Below, in pieces: positions 19,470 through 29,450 of a DNA stretch of 44,346 nt (position 1 is its first letter; every line of letters starts with the position of its first letter). This DNA comes from Candidatus Kuenenia stuttgartensis (GTDB taxonomy: Bacteria > Planctomycetota > Planctomycetia > Pirellulales > UBA1268), in contig CAMCYH010000013.1 in the NCBI GenBank assembly GCA_945883745.1, positions 1 to 44,346 on the forward strand, written 5' to 3'. The position numbers were made by a program, and so were the translations under genes. The notes under the pieces are model-generated. The model ran no database searches, was not told the DNA's origin, and saw nothing but the letters and a program-made list of their open reading frames with translations.

Positions 19470-20660
19470 CTAAGCCGCCTCCTCTGGACCGAGCGGCAGC
19501 AGGGCCTTGTCGAGGGTGGCTGTCGGAATGACCATGTCTTGATGCCAGCCGCTGCGAGGGGCTTCGATCACGACATAGCGAAGGCCGTTCAGCCGGCTGA
19601 GGTGAGAGTAGCACGGGCGGTTCACTCCCTGCGGCATCAGTTCGATCACCAGCGTGCCTGGCCGGCAATGGATGATGTGCGACAAGCCGGCTCCGTGGGC
19701 GGCCAAGACGACGGAGGCTGCGCGAAACGCCGCGGCTTGGCGAGCGAGGGGTAGCTTTTCGAGTCGCTGGTCTTCGAAACCGTGCTGCTGCCGCCAGGCA
19801 GCGAAGTGGGTGGCATTCCGTGGGCGACGCGAGTTGCTTCGTTCGATGAAAATCGACCGCGGTGCCGTGGCACGATCGATCACACCCAGACCTCGAGCGA
19901 GGGCGTCGGCGAGGGGGCCGATCGCCTGTGCCGGGATGAGCGAGGGCACGAGCAGCTCGTCCGCCTGGAGGTGCAGCGTGGCATGGGGCTGGATGACACG
20001 ATCGAGCGGCACGCCGAGGGCCGTCAATGACTCGCGCTGCCAGGGGGCATATCCATCGATGACATACCAATCGGCCTGTTCGCCGCTTTGCAGCAACGTC
20101 CAGAGCCGAGGCAACACCTCGACTGTCCAATGGAAAAAATTATGAGACCCGGTCGCATTCAGTACGGCCACGCGACCAGGACACCGGCGCAGCGAGGGCA
20201 CGAATTGCTGACGCCAAAGGTTCAAGGCTGCATGTTTCCAGAACCGCGGATTCAGCCGTCCACAGGGGAGCTGCCGGCGAAAGCCGTCTGTATTCCGCGG
20301 TGGCGACTCAAACTCCCGGAGGCAGGCATCGGCGACGGGTACGTGGATCGTCCCGCTGCGGCCCACGACTCGGCCGTCGGGAATGACGAGCACTGACGTC
20401 GAGGGCAGCTGCCGGGCGGGGAGCGTTTGGTGGCGACATTCCCCGGTGGTGCTCCATGCATGGTAGTGAAACTCGGGGGGTGACATGGCCTCGTCGACGG
20501 CGACCACACGGGCCGCCGTCGGGAACTGAGCCAGAAGCTCGGTGGTGTCCAGGAGCCTGGTCGGCCCGCGCTGTGGTTGGCCGAGCGACAGGAGCGTGTC
20601 GTCGGCCAGGACATATTTTCCGAGGCGAAAGGTCTGCGGACGGGGAAAGGAATGGCTCAT
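19470..20660 (-). CDS. Glycosyltransferase family 61 (DUF563) protein
   Basis: NATGSHNFFHWTVEVLPRLWTL, FIERSNSRRPRN, HGAGLSHIIHCRPGTLVIELMPQG. Confidence 0.85.
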   Translation of the reverse strand: MSHSFPRPQTFRLGKYVLADDTLLSLGQPQRGPTRLLDTTELLAQFPTAARVVAVDEAMSPPEFHYHAWSTTGECRHQTLPARQLPSTSVLVIPDGRVVGRSGTIHVPVADACLREFESPPRNTDGFRRQLPCGRLNPRFWKHAALNLWRQQFVPSLRRCPGRVAVLNATGSHNFFHWTVEVLPRLWTLLQSGEQADWYVIDGYAPWQRESLTALGVPLDRVIQPHATLHLQADELLVPSLIPAQAIGPLADALARGLGVIDRATAPRSIFIERSNSRRPRNATHFAAWRQQHGFEDQRLEKLPLARQAAAFRAASVVLAAHGAGLSHIIHCRPGTLVIELMPQGVNRPCYSHLSRLNGLRYVVIEAPRSGWHQDMVIPTATLDKALLPLGPEEAA

Positions 20661-20777
20661 GACACGCCGCGGCAAAAGTGTGTGATGCCGGGGCAGACTA
20701 CTGTTTCACAGCCAGATCGGACACTGAAAACCGGTCATCGCGCAGGATGGCATTACGGTCGATTAGAATGGATTCCA

Positions 20778-21458
20778 ATGGACGATGTTTCGACATCTCG
20801 GAATTCTGAGGGTGGCCCCGCCAATGGCCAGCCCACGCTCGTGCTGCTCAATCGTGTGCGGCAGGGCGATGGCGATGCCATCAACGGCCTCCTCGAGCGG
20901 CACCGCGAGACGATCAAGCGGATGATCGACCGCCGCATGGATCGGGGTGTACAGCGGCGGGTCGATGCCAGCGACATCGTGCAGGACGTGATGATCGAGG
21001 CCAACCGCCGGCTGGGCGATTACCTCGCCAACCCCACGATGCCGTTCCAGCTCTGGCTGCGGCACATGGCTCGCGACCGCCTCATCGACGCCCACCGCCG
21101 CCATCGCGTAGCAGCCACGCGAAGCGTCGATCGCGAGGTGCCGCTGGTGGTGCCCGACTCGGCCGATCAGTCGCAGTCTGACCTGGGCGGACAGATCGCC
21201 GACCGCGACCTCACGCCCGCCGCAGCGGCCACCTGGCATGAACTCGAGCGACGGTTCGCGACGGCGGTCGACATGCTCGAGGAGGGCGACCGGCAGATCG
21301 TGCTGCTGCGGCATTTCGAGCACCTCTCAACGGCCGAGGCCGCCGAGGTGCTCGGCCTCTCGAAGCCGGCTGCCGGCATGCGGTATCTGCGGGCCATGCG
21401 GCGGCTGCGGGTGCTGCTCGACGACGGTACTGAGGCCAGTGCGGAGCACGGGGAGTGA
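20778..21458 (+). CDS. RNA polymerase sigma factor, ECF-like (planctomycete type)
   Basis: VDASDIVQDVMIEANRRLGDYL...FQLWLRHMARDRLIDAHRRH; region 4 IVLLRHFEHLSTAEAAEVLGLSKPAAGMRYLRAMRRLR. Confidence 0.92.
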   Translation: MDDVSTSRNSEGGPANGQPTLVLLNRVRQGDGDAINGLLERHRETIKRMIDRRMDRGVQRRVDASDIVQDVMIEANRRLGDYLANPTMPFQLWLRHMARDRLIDAHRRHRVAATRSVDREVPLVVPDSADQSQSDLGGQIADRDLTPAAAATWHELERRFATAVDMLEEGDRQIVLLRHFEHLSTAEAAEVLGLSKPAAGMRYLRAMRRLRVLLDDGTEASAEHGE

Positions 21459-21506
21459 GCCTGCCGCGGGGGCGGCAGGCGCCTATCATGCCAGCCGAGG
21501 GTATTC

Positions 21507-23216
21507 ATGGCATCTACGACCAGTCGCTCCCGCGCCATCGACGCAGTGCTGTCTTCCGCCCAGGAAGAGCGGCTGGCCGACCTGCTTGAAGAGCTCTCCG
21601 AGGAAAAGGGGCCCGCCGCACAGTCGCGTCTCGAGAGCCTCGCCGTCGCCCACCCGGACCTGGCGGGTCAGCTCCGTGAACTTTTCGCGGCCATGATGGT
21701 TACCGACGCCGTCGTCGAGCATTCGACAATTTTTGAGAACGGCCTGTCCGGTGTGGCTGCGCGGCGAGCCCCGCCGCCTCCGCGACGAGATACAGGAGGA
21801 TTCATCCCCGGGTCGACGCCTCTCCCCGCGGAATTTGGCGACTACACACTCCTGGAAGAACTCGGCCGCGGCGGCATGGGAATCGTCTATCGGGCGATGC
21901 AGGAGAGCCTCGGCCGCACGGTGGCCGTCAAGATGCTCCTGCGGCGGGATCTGGCCAGCCCTGCCGACCTCGCCCGTTTTCGCAGCGAAGCCGAGGCAGC
22001 GGCGCAACTCGATCACCCAGGCATCGTCGCGATCCTCGAGGTGGGCGAGCACGACGGCTTGCCCTTCTACTCGATGCGGTTCATCGAGGGCACGACGCTT
22101 GCCCGCCGACTTGCGGAAGGCAGCATCACGCCGCGGGAGGGTGCCAGGTTGCTGGCGAAGGTGGCCGACGCCATCCACGCCGCGCATGGCCGCGGCGTGC
22201 TCCATCGTGACCTGAAGCCCTCCAATATCCTCATCGATGCAGCGGGGGAGCCGCATGTCTCCGACTTTGGACTGGCCAAGCGGCTCGAGGCCGACCAGTC
22301 GGTGACCCACACCGGCGCAATCCTCGGCACTCCCTGTTACATGTCGCCTGAGCAGGCGGCGGGAAGCCGCGGTGAGATCGGTCCGTCGAGCGACGTGTGG
22401 AGTCTCGGGGCCATCCTCTATCAGATGCTCACGGGTCGGCCGCCGTTTCAGGCGTCGAACCCGATGGACACGCTTTTGGCGGTGCTCGAGTCGGATCCGC
22501 CGGTGCCCCGGTCGATTGATCGGCATGTCGATCGTGACCTGGAGATGATTGCGCTCAAGAGCCTGCAAAAGCCGCAGGAACTCCGGTATGCCTCGGCCGG
22601 TGCCCTGGCCGCGGACCTCCGGGCCTTTCTGGCCGGCGACCCGGTGGCGGCTCGCTCTGGAGGCTTGGCCGACGTGGCAGCCCGGCTCTTCCGCGAGACG
22701 CACCATGCCGTGGTGCTCGAAAACTGGGGCCTCTTGTGGATGTGGCACTCGGTGGTCGTACTCACGCTCTCGGTGGTCACCGACGTGTTGGCGTGGCAGC
22801 ACCTCGCTTCGCGGTGGCCGTATCTCATCCTCTGGGGAGGCGGGCTTGCCCTCTGGGCGCCGATCTTCTGGGCCCTCCGTCACCGAGCTGGCCCGGTCAC
22901 GGCGGTTGAGCGGCAGATCGCCCACGTCTGGGGGGGCACGGTGATGGCAAGCGTGCTGCTCTTCTGGGTGGAGGCATTACTGGACCAGCCGGTACTCACG
23001 CTCTCACCGGTGCTTGCACTGCTGGCCGGGCTCGTCTTCTTTGCAAAGGCCGGCATTCTGTCGGGGGCCTTCTACATCCAGGCCGCCGTGCTCTTCGCGA
23101 CGTCGCTGGTGATGTGTGTGGTGCCCACCTACCAGCACATCATCTTCGGCCTCGTGAGCGCCGCCTGCTTTTTTGTGCCGGGCTACAAGTACTACCGGCA
23201 GCGGGCAAACGGGTAG
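21507..23216 (+). CDS. Membrane Ser/Thr protein kinase
   Basis: YTLLEELGRGGMGIVYRAMQESLGRTVAVKML, VLHRDLKPSNILID, SDFGLAKR, GTPCYMSPEQA; several C-terminal TMs. Confidence 0.96.
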   Translation: MASTTSRSRAIDAVLSSAQEERLADLLEELSEEKGPAAQSRLESLAVAHPDLAGQLRELFAAMMVTDAVVEHSTIFENGLSGVAARRAPPPPRRDTGGFIPGSTPLPAEFGDYTLLEELGRGGMGIVYRAMQESLGRTVAVKMLLRRDLASPADLARFRSEAEAAAQLDHPGIVAILEVGEHDGLPFYSMRFIEGTTLARRLAEGSITPREGARLLAKVADAIHAAHGRGVLHRDLKPSNILIDAAGEPHVSDFGLAKRLEADQSVTHTGAILGTPCYMSPEQAAGSRGEIGPSSDVWSLGAILYQMLTGRPPFQASNPMDTLLAVLESDPPVPRSIDRHVDRDLEMIALKSLQKPQELRYASAGALAADLRAFLAGDPVAARSGGLADVAARLFRETHHAVVLENWGLLWMWHSVVVLTLSVVTDVLAWQHLASRWPYLILWGGGLALWAPIFWALRHRAGPVTAVERQIAHVWGGTVMASVLLFWVEALLDQPVLTLSPVLALLAGLVFFAKAGILSGAFYIQAAVLFATSLVMCVVPTYQHIIFGLVSAACFFVPGYKYYRQRANG

Positions 23217-23286
23217 ATCGGCCCGGGACGCGGCAGTGACTCTCGGCCTTCGTCTTTTGTATGATCCATAGACGGAGGTTTGGCAG

Positions 23287-23775
23287 ATGGCGCAAGGCGA
23301 TCGACTACGAGTGAAGAGGCGGCTGGCAGGTCCGGTGTGCTACCGGCACCACGGCATCGATGTGGGTGACGGGACAGTGATTCATGCCCGTCCGGATGAC
23401 CCTGCGAGGCTCTTCGGCGGCGGCCGGGTCGTGCGAACTTCATGCGAGGAGTTTGCCAATGGCGAGTCGATCGAGGTGGTGAACGATCTGCCGGCGATGT
23501 TTCCCCCCGAGGAGATCGTGGCCCGCGCGATGCGGCATTTGAACCGCGAGGGCTACTGTCCGGTCATCGACAATTGCGAGCACTTCGCCACCTGGTGCGC
23601 CACCGGTGAGCGACGCAGCCGGCAGGTCGATGCCGTGATGGCCGGCGTCGGTCGCATCGCCAGCGCGGCGGCGACGATCCTCGTGGCCCGCTCGGCTGTC
23701 GGTCTGGCCGCCCGGGCCGCTCGTGGACCGCTGGGGGCCGTCGTGACGACCCTCGTCCGTCGCCGCCTGGGCTGA
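23287..23775 (+). CDS. LRAT-domain protein (NlpC/P60-superfamily-like)
   Basis: VCYRHHGIDVGDGTVIHARPDD (His-containing block) and PVIDNCEHFATWCATGE (catalytic-Cys NCEHF block). Confidence 0.85.
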   Translation: MAQGDRLRVKRRLAGPVCYRHHGIDVGDGTVIHARPDDPARLFGGGRVVRTSCEEFANGESIEVVNDLPAMFPPEEIVARAMRHLNREGYCPVIDNCEHFATWCATGERRSRQVDAVMAGVGRIASAAATILVARSAVGLAARAARGPLGAVVTTLVRRRLG

Positions 23776-23811
23776 GAGTCCTTCCGGTCTTTTGTCCGCC
23801 AGTCCCACGCA

Positions 23812-25761
23812 TTACGCGTGGTAGTCAGTGAGAGCGCCGGGGCTCCAGGCGGCGCGGAGGGCGTTGGCGATCGCCACCACGTCGATTGCCTCCTGCACGA
23901 GCGCACCGGCCGCCGGAGGCAGAAGCCCCGCCGCCGCGAAGCCCATGCCGATGACGCTCGCCGCCATGCCGCCGACAGCGCTCTGCAGGGCGATCGACCG
24001 GAAGCGGCTGCCGATGTGGAGCAGTTCATCGACCCGCTCGAGCGCCGAGTCCATGACGACCGCGCCAGAGGCCTCGCTCGTGACGTCGCTCGACGCCCCC
24101 ATCGCGATTCCCACCGTCGCGGCCGCCAGCGCCGGGGCATCGTTGATGCCGTCGCCCACGAAGAGCGTCGGAGCCTGGGCGGTGAGCTCCTCCACGATCT
24201 TCAGCTTGCCTTCAGGCTGGATGCCGGCGTGGATCTCGGAGATGCCGACCACGTCGGCCAGCCAGCGGACCTCGCTCTCACGGTCACCGGAGACGAGCAT
24301 CACGCGATCAAGGCCATGCACCGGGGCGAGGTGCTTTACGAACGGCTTGCCATCGGGCCGCGGTGAATCGCGAAACCGCAGCATGCCGGCCGGCTGGCCA
24401 TCGACGATGACGAGGCACTCGAGTCCACCGGCGGTGGCCGGCAATGCGTCGGCCCGCGCGGGATCGGTCGCGGCAAACTTCTGCCGGCTGGTGATCGCCA
24501 CATCGTGGATCGCGCGATGCCGCTGCACACGGCCGGTGAGCCCCTGGCCCGGCTTCTCGGCAAGTTCGTCGACCTGCAGCAGGTCGAGCGATCGCTCGGC
24601 GGCGGCCTGCACGACGGCCGCGGCCAGCGGATGCTTCGAATAGGTTTCCAGGCTGGCGGCCAGCGTGAGGAGGTCGTCGGCGGAGACATGGGCCAGCGGT
24701 ACGACGTCGGTGACGTGGGGCGACCCGTATGTGAGGGTGCCCGTCTTGTCGAAGATCGCAATGCGGCAGCTGTCGAGCCGTTCGAGAATCGCGGGATCGC
24801 GGATCACGATCCCCCGCTTCGCCGCCAGCGACACGGCGCCGATGATCGCCACCGGGATCGCGATCAGAAGCGGGCAGGGCGTGGCGACGACGAGCACCGC
24901 CAGAAACCGCGTGGGGCTGCCGCTCCACCACCAGGCCGCCATGGCGATGGCGACCGCCAGCGGGGTATAGAGCCCGCCGAGCGTGTCGGCCAGCCGTCGC
25001 AGCCGAGGGCGGCGCTGCTGGCTCGTGGCCAGCACATCCATGATCTTGGCATAGCGGCTGTCGCGGCCGACGTTTTCGGTGCAGATCTCGAGCGCCGCCT
25101 GGCCGTTGATCGCCCCGGAGAGGACGGCAGAGCCCGGCGCCTTCGCCATTCGATAGGGTTCGCCTGTCAGGTAGCTTTCGTCCATCGAGCCGCGGCCGGC
25201 GACGACAGTGCCGTCGACCGGGCAGATTTCGTGGGGGAGCACGACGATGACGTCACCTGCCGTGATGTCGGCCAGCGCGATATCGGTGAGGCCAGCGGCA
25301 GATTTTTTGTGGGCGACTGTCGGCATGCGGCGAGCCAGCGCGTGGAGTACGTCGCCCGCCCGGCTCACGGCCCGCGACTCGATCGCCTCGCCGCCTGAGA
25401 GCATGAGCACGACGAGCACGCCGGCGAGGTACTCGCCGAGAATGATGCTCGTCACGATCGAGATGCCGGCGAGCAAATCGGAGCCGAATTCGCCCCGAGC
25501 GAGGTTGCGGAGGAGGCCGGCGACCAGCGGCACGCCCCCGATGAAGAGCATCGCGACAAGCGGAAGGTCGGCGAGCGTGAGTGACCGCCCAGGAAACCAG
25601 CGGCCGGGGTCAAGCGGCCCGAGGTCGACCGGCGTAGCGCCCCGGCCGGAAAGCACGAGCAGCCCCCACGCGGCGAGGGCCACGAGGGCCGCCACGGCGA
25701 TCGTCTCGTGCAGGGGGAGCCCATGGCCCAGCGGCGGTACCGGGTCTTGTGAGGTGGCCAT
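23812..25761 (-). CDS. Heavy-metal-translocating P1B-type ATPase, TPCP-motif type
   Basis: [13 protein letters not shown] motif [44 protein letters not shown]. Confidence 0.93.
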   Translation of the reverse strand: MATSQDPVPPLGHGLPLHETIAVAALVALAAWGLLVLSGRGATPVDLGPLDPGRWFPGRSLTLADLPLVAMLFIGGVPLVAGLLRNLARGEFGSDLLAGISIVTSIILGEYLAGVLVVLMLSGGEAIESRAVSRAGDVLHALARRMPTVAHKKSAAGLTDIALADITAGDVIVVLPHEICPVDGTVVAGRGSMDESYLTGEPYRMAKAPGSAVLSGAINGQAALEICTENVGRDSRYAKIMDVLATSQQRRPRLRRLADTLGGLYTPLAVAIAMAAWWWSGSPTRFLAVLVVATPCPLLIAIPVAIIGAVSLAAKRGIVIRDPAILERLDSCRIAIFDKTGTLTYGSPHVTDVVPLAHVSADDLLTLAASLETYSKHPLAAAVVQAAAERSLDLLQVDELAEKPGQGLTGRVQRHRAIHDVAITSRQKFAATDPARADALPATAGGLECLVIVDGQPAGMLRFRDSPRPDGKPFVKHLAPVHGLDRVMLVSGDRESEVRWLADVVGISEIHAGIQPEGKLKIVEELTAQAPTLFVGDGINDAPALAAATVGIAMGASSDVTSEASGAVVMDSALERVDELLHIGSRFRSIALQSAVGGMAASVIGMGFAAAGLLPPAAGALVQEAIDVVAIANALRAAWSPGALTDYHA

Positions 25762-25867
25762 GATCCCATGCTATGCCCGAAAGATATTGCCCGCCAACGC
25801 CCGGGCGGGTGCGGATTACGATCCCAGGGTCCTGCGTCGCTGTCGGCTGGGAATCCTTTGGGGCACT

Positions 25868-26443
25868 TCAGCTGTGCATCCGCGGAAACGGGTCGCCGCG
25901 GTCGATGATCTCAGCCTCCCGGGCGGCCAACTCATGAAGCCGAGTGCGAACCTGCTCCTCGGGAGCGACCTCGCAGGCCAGCCGCACGTAGGTAGCATGA
26001 TGCCGCGCCTCCGACTCAAAGAGGCTCTGGTAGAAGTAGCGCAGCTCCTCATCGGCCACATGCTCGGCGAGCACCGAAAACCGCTCGCAACTGCGGGCCT
26101 CGATCAGGCCGGCCACGAGCAGTCGATCGACTGCTCGCCCGGGTTCATCCTTCCGGATCAGCTCATGAAGCCGCAGCCCGTAACTGCTCGGCTTCAGCTT
26201 TCGAAACGGGATACCCCGCCGCTCGAGCAGACTGAGCACGAGCTGAAAATGCTCGAGTTCCTCGTTGACGATCTCCGTCATCGCCCGGGCGAGCGTGACA
26301 TGATCGACATAGGAAAAGAGCAGGTTCATCGCCACGCCCGCCGCCTTCTTCTCGCAGTGGGCGTGATCGATCAGCACCTCGTCGAGACAGGCATCGACCT
26401 GATCCAGCCAGCGGACGGTGGAGGTGGATTGCAGGCTGAGCAT
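25868..26443 (-). CDS. miaE: tRNA-(ms2io6A)-hydroxylase-like diiron protein (MiaE-like)
   Basis: DHAHCEKKAAGVAMNLLFSY, EIVNEELEHFQLVLSLLERRGIPF, LIEARSCERFSVLAEHV, LFESEARHHATYVRLA. Confidence 0.88.
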   Translation of the reverse strand: MLSLQSTSTVRWLDQVDACLDEVLIDHAHCEKKAAGVAMNLLFSYVDHVTLARAMTEIVNEELEHFQLVLSLLERRGIPFRKLKPSSYGLRLHELIRKDEPGRAVDRLLVAGLIEARSCERFSVLAEHVADEELRYFYQSLFESEARHHATYVRLACEVAPEEQVRTRLHELAAREAEIIDRGDPFPRMHS

Positions 26444-26528
26444 GGGAAGGCGAGGAACGTGAATTGCGGCAGCGTTTGTAAACGGGCATCATACCTGCTC
26501 TGGCCGGCACCCACCGAGGAGACGCACC

Positions 26529-26936
26529 ATGATCGCGATCAACCCCAGCCACGACCGTGCGGAGCCAAAGCGGGATCGCAACGTGCTCGGCGAACCGCTC
26601 ATCGCCTGCTCGACGAGCCCGCTCACCGGGTTCTTTCGCGATGGCTGCTGTCGCACGGGGCCGGATGACGTGGGGGTGCATACCGTCTGCGCGGTAATGA
26701 CGCCCGAATTTCTGGAGTTTACGGTGGCGGCCGGCAACGACCTCGTCACACCGCACCCGGAGTGGAATTTCCCCGGCCTCGTCGCCGGAGATCGCTGGTG
26801 CCTCTGCGCCGCCCGCTGGCTGGAGGCCTTTCATGCCGGCAGGGCGCCGCCGGTGGTACTCGAGGCGACGCACGAGAAGTCACTCGACGTGGTGCCCTTC
26901 GAACTGCTCAAGAAGCACGCTGTCGCCGTGTCATGA
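26529..26936 (+). CDS. DUF2237 family protein
   Basis: NVLGEPLIACSTSPLTGFFRDGCCRTGPDDVGVHTVCAVMTPEFLEF...GDRWCLCAARWLEA. Confidence 0.9.
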   Translation: MIAINPSHDRAEPKRDRNVLGEPLIACSTSPLTGFFRDGCCRTGPDDVGVHTVCAVMTPEFLEFTVAAGNDLVTPHPEWNFPGLVAGDRWCLCAARWLEAFHAGRAPPVVLEATHEKSLDVVPFELLKKHAVAVS

Positions 26937-27688
26937 ATCTTCTGCTCACGCTGGCGATCGGCGGCGTGGCCGTGCTCTATGCGTCGGTGGGCCACGCGGG
27001 CGCCACCGGCTACATCGCGGTGATGACCCTCTTCGGGCTCGACCCCCAGGTGATCCGCCCCACGGCGCTGGTGCTCAACGTGATCGTCGCCTCGATCGCG
27101 ACGGCCCAGTTTTGGCGGGCGGGGCACTTTCGCCTGCGGCTTTTCTTGCCGCTGGCCGTGGCGAGCATGCCGGCGGCTGCGGCGGGGGGCGCGATCAACC
27201 TACCGACGGCGGCCTTCGAGGGGGTGGTGGGCCTCATGCTTTTGTTTTCGGCGGTGCGAATCTTCGGTGAGTCGCGAGACGTATCAGTAGACGCCGGGGA
27301 GGAAACGTCGACGGCCAGCCGGCCCACACTGCCCTTCATGGCCGTGCTCGGCGGCAGCCTCGGCCTGCTCTCCGGCCTCACGGGCGTGGGCGGGGGCGTG
27401 TTTCTCACGCCAGCACTGCTAACGCTGCGGGCAGCACCGGTGAAACAGGTGGCCGCCGTCTCGGCCCCCTTCATCCTCGTCAACTCGCTGGCCGGCCTCT
27501 TCGGTGGCTTGGCTGCCGGCCGCGCACTGCCGCCGATCAGCCCGGCGGTGATCGGGGCTGTCGTGCTCGGAGGAGCGGTCGGATCGCAGCTGGGGGCGTT
27601 TCGGATGTCGCCGCGGGTGCTGCGGCTGCTGATGGGAGTGGTATTGGTCGTTGCCGGGCTCAAGCTGCTGGTGAAGGCGGTGGTCTAG
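26933..27688 (+). CDS. TSUP family transporter (sulfite exporter TauE/SafE)
   Basis: ATGA overlap with upstream gene; two similar multi-TM halves, GGSLGLLSGLTGVGGGVFLTPALL. Confidence 0.87.
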   Translation: MNLLLTLAIGGVAVLYASVGHAGATGYIAVMTLFGLDPQVIRPTALVLNVIVASIATAQFWRAGHFRLRLFLPLAVASMPAAAAGGAINLPTAAFEGVVGLMLLFSAVRIFGESRDVSVDAGEETSTASRPTLPFMAVLGGSLGLLSGLTGVGGGVFLTPALLTLRAAPVKQVAAVSAPFILVNSLAGLFGGLAAGRALPPISPAVIGAVVLGGAVGSQLGAFRMSPRVLRLLMGVVLVVAGLKLLVKAVV

Positions 27689-27697
27689 CGTGGGCGC

Positions 27698-27838
27698 GGC
27701 TCGGGGTTGCCCGTGCCACTTCGCCGGACGTTCGCTGCGCCCATCCTGGGCTTCGCTCACTCGGACCTGGCTGCGCGTCGGCATCCATGCCTGCGCTTGC
27801 CAGCTACGCCGGCTCTGTGGCACAGGCAACCCCGAGCC
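27698..27838. repeat. 22-bp near-perfect inverted repeat, arms 27698-27719 and 27817-27838
   Basis: GGCTCGGGGTTGCCCGTGCCAC versus GTGGCACAGGCAACCCCGAGCC; one mismatch, about 97 bp between arms. Confidence 0.85.
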
Positions 27839-27938
27839 TCAGCGTTTGGCGCTACCATCGGGCAGGCCGGGCTGTGCGCGTGTGCAATGATTCGTGTGGT
27901 TTTGCAAAGATAGGCAGAAACGAGTCTTTCGTTTCTGG

Positions 27939-29264
27939 CTACCGCGTTTCGAGCTTGTAGAGGGAGGTGTCGGTGCGGATGTAGAGGGCCCGGTCGACCG
28001 CGGCGGGGGTGGCGAAGATGCGGCCGTCGATCTGGTTGGTGGCCAGCAGTTCGTAGTCCTTGCCGGGCTTGATCACGAAAGTCGCCCCGTCGCGGTTACC
28101 GACATAGATCCGGCCATCGGCGAAGAGCGGCGACGAGGAGAAATTACCCCCCAGCCGGCTCGTCCAACGAATCTCACCGCTCTGGACATCGAGGCAGGTC
28201 ATGATGCCCTTGTCACTGACGACGTAGAGTTCCTCACCCACGACCAGTGGAGACGACATCGTCGGCGCTCCCTTGGCCTGCCGCCAGACGATCTCCGGTG
28301 GGCTGCCGCCACTGCCCAGCCGCACGGCCAGCATCTCCGGCTTCGTAAAGCTCGTGCTCAGGAAGGCCAGGCCGTGGGCGGTCACCGGGCGGGGCACCAC
28401 TGAGAATCCCAGCACGCCGTAGTTCACCCGCCAGAGTTCGCTGCCGGTGGCCGGGTCATAGCCATAGACCCAGTCGGCGGCTGGCGAGAGCAGCACGTCA
28501 CGGCCGTCGAGCGCCACGATCAGCGGGGTGCCGTAGGACTTTTTAAGGTCGGGATTGTCTTGCAGTTCACCGCTGCGGGGCGTCTTCCAGACGATACGGC
28601 CGGTGGCCTGGTCGAGCGCGACGATGTACTGCACATCGCTCCCGTCGCAGTGCACGATGAGCAGGTCGCCCCACGCGACGGGCGTGCTGCCCGGTCCGTT
28701 CTCGTGGTTGAGCCGCAGGTCGTGGTTGACCCAGACCACGCGGGCGGTGGCTGTGTCGACGCAGGCGGTGCCATAGTCGCCGAAGTGACAAAAGAGTCTG
28801 CCACCTGCCAGCACAGGGGAGGGAGACGCATAAGAATTGAGGGAGTGGATCGGTTGCGGTTCACGGGCCGTGAAGAGTTCTACGTCGTGCATGAGCCGGC
28901 CTGACTCGCGGTCGACGCAGAGGGCTCGCATCGTCACGGGACCTGACACCTGCAGTGGCTTGGGGTTCTTTGCTCCGGCAAGCCGCTGCGCCTTGTCGGC
29001 CTCGGTGGCCTCGCTCTCGATCGCCGTCGTCATCCAGACGCTGGCCGTGTCGAGCACCGGGGACGACCAGCCACGGCCCGGCAGCGGCGTCTTCCAGGTT
29101 ACGTGCTCCGTCTCGCTCCACGTGACGGGCAGGTCGTGGACGGTGGCCGCATGCCCCTGTCCCTCCGGGCCACGCCATTGCGGCCAGATTTCCGCGGCAG
29201 ATGCCAGAGTCGAGATAGCAGCCGCGGCGGCCATCATGGAAACGGCAAGCAAGTGAGTGGGCAT
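27939..29264 (-). CDS. Secreted PQQ-like beta-propeller repeat protein
   Basis: Signal peptide MPTHLLAVSMMAAAAAISTLASA; IWPQWRGPEGQG, repeated blades (GRIVWKTPRSGEL, GSELWRVNYGVLG, GEIRWTSRLGG). Confidence 0.9.
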   Translation of the reverse strand: MPTHLLAVSMMAAAAAISTLASAAEIWPQWRGPEGQGHAATVHDLPVTWSETEHVTWKTPLPGRGWSSPVLDTASVWMTTAIESEATEADKAQRLAGAKNPKPLQVSGPVTMRALCVDRESGRLMHDVELFTAREPQPIHSLNSYASPSPVLAGGRLFCHFGDYGTACVDTATARVVWVNHDLRLNHENGPGSTPVAWGDLLIVHCDGSDVQYIVALDQATGRIVWKTPRSGELQDNPDLKKSYGTPLIVALDGRDVLLSPAADWVYGYDPATGSELWRVNYGVLGFSVVPRPVTAHGLAFLSTSFTKPEMLAVRLGSGGSPPEIVWRQAKGAPTMSSPLVVGEELYVVSDKGIMTCLDVQSGEIRWTSRLGGNFSSSPLFADGRIYVGNRDGATFVIKPGKDYELLATNQIDGRIFATPAAVDRALYIRTDTSLYKLETR

Positions 29265-29450
29265 CGAGAAACTCCTCAGGAAGGGGATCTCAGCGGGATG
29301 TTCATGGTCGCTATGATGGCCGAGAAATTCGCTGGAAACCACTGAAACACCCCTGGCGGCCGCTTGTTTTCGCCCTTTGGCTGAAATCCGCCGGCTGCTA
29401 CCATCCCGCGAGCCCACGCCCTCGGAGACGACCGACCGGTGTCGCACATG

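Noticed and set aside
21486-22925. 479-aa - strand ORF
   Set aside because: Antisense over the Ser/Thr kinase, which has all kinase motifs.
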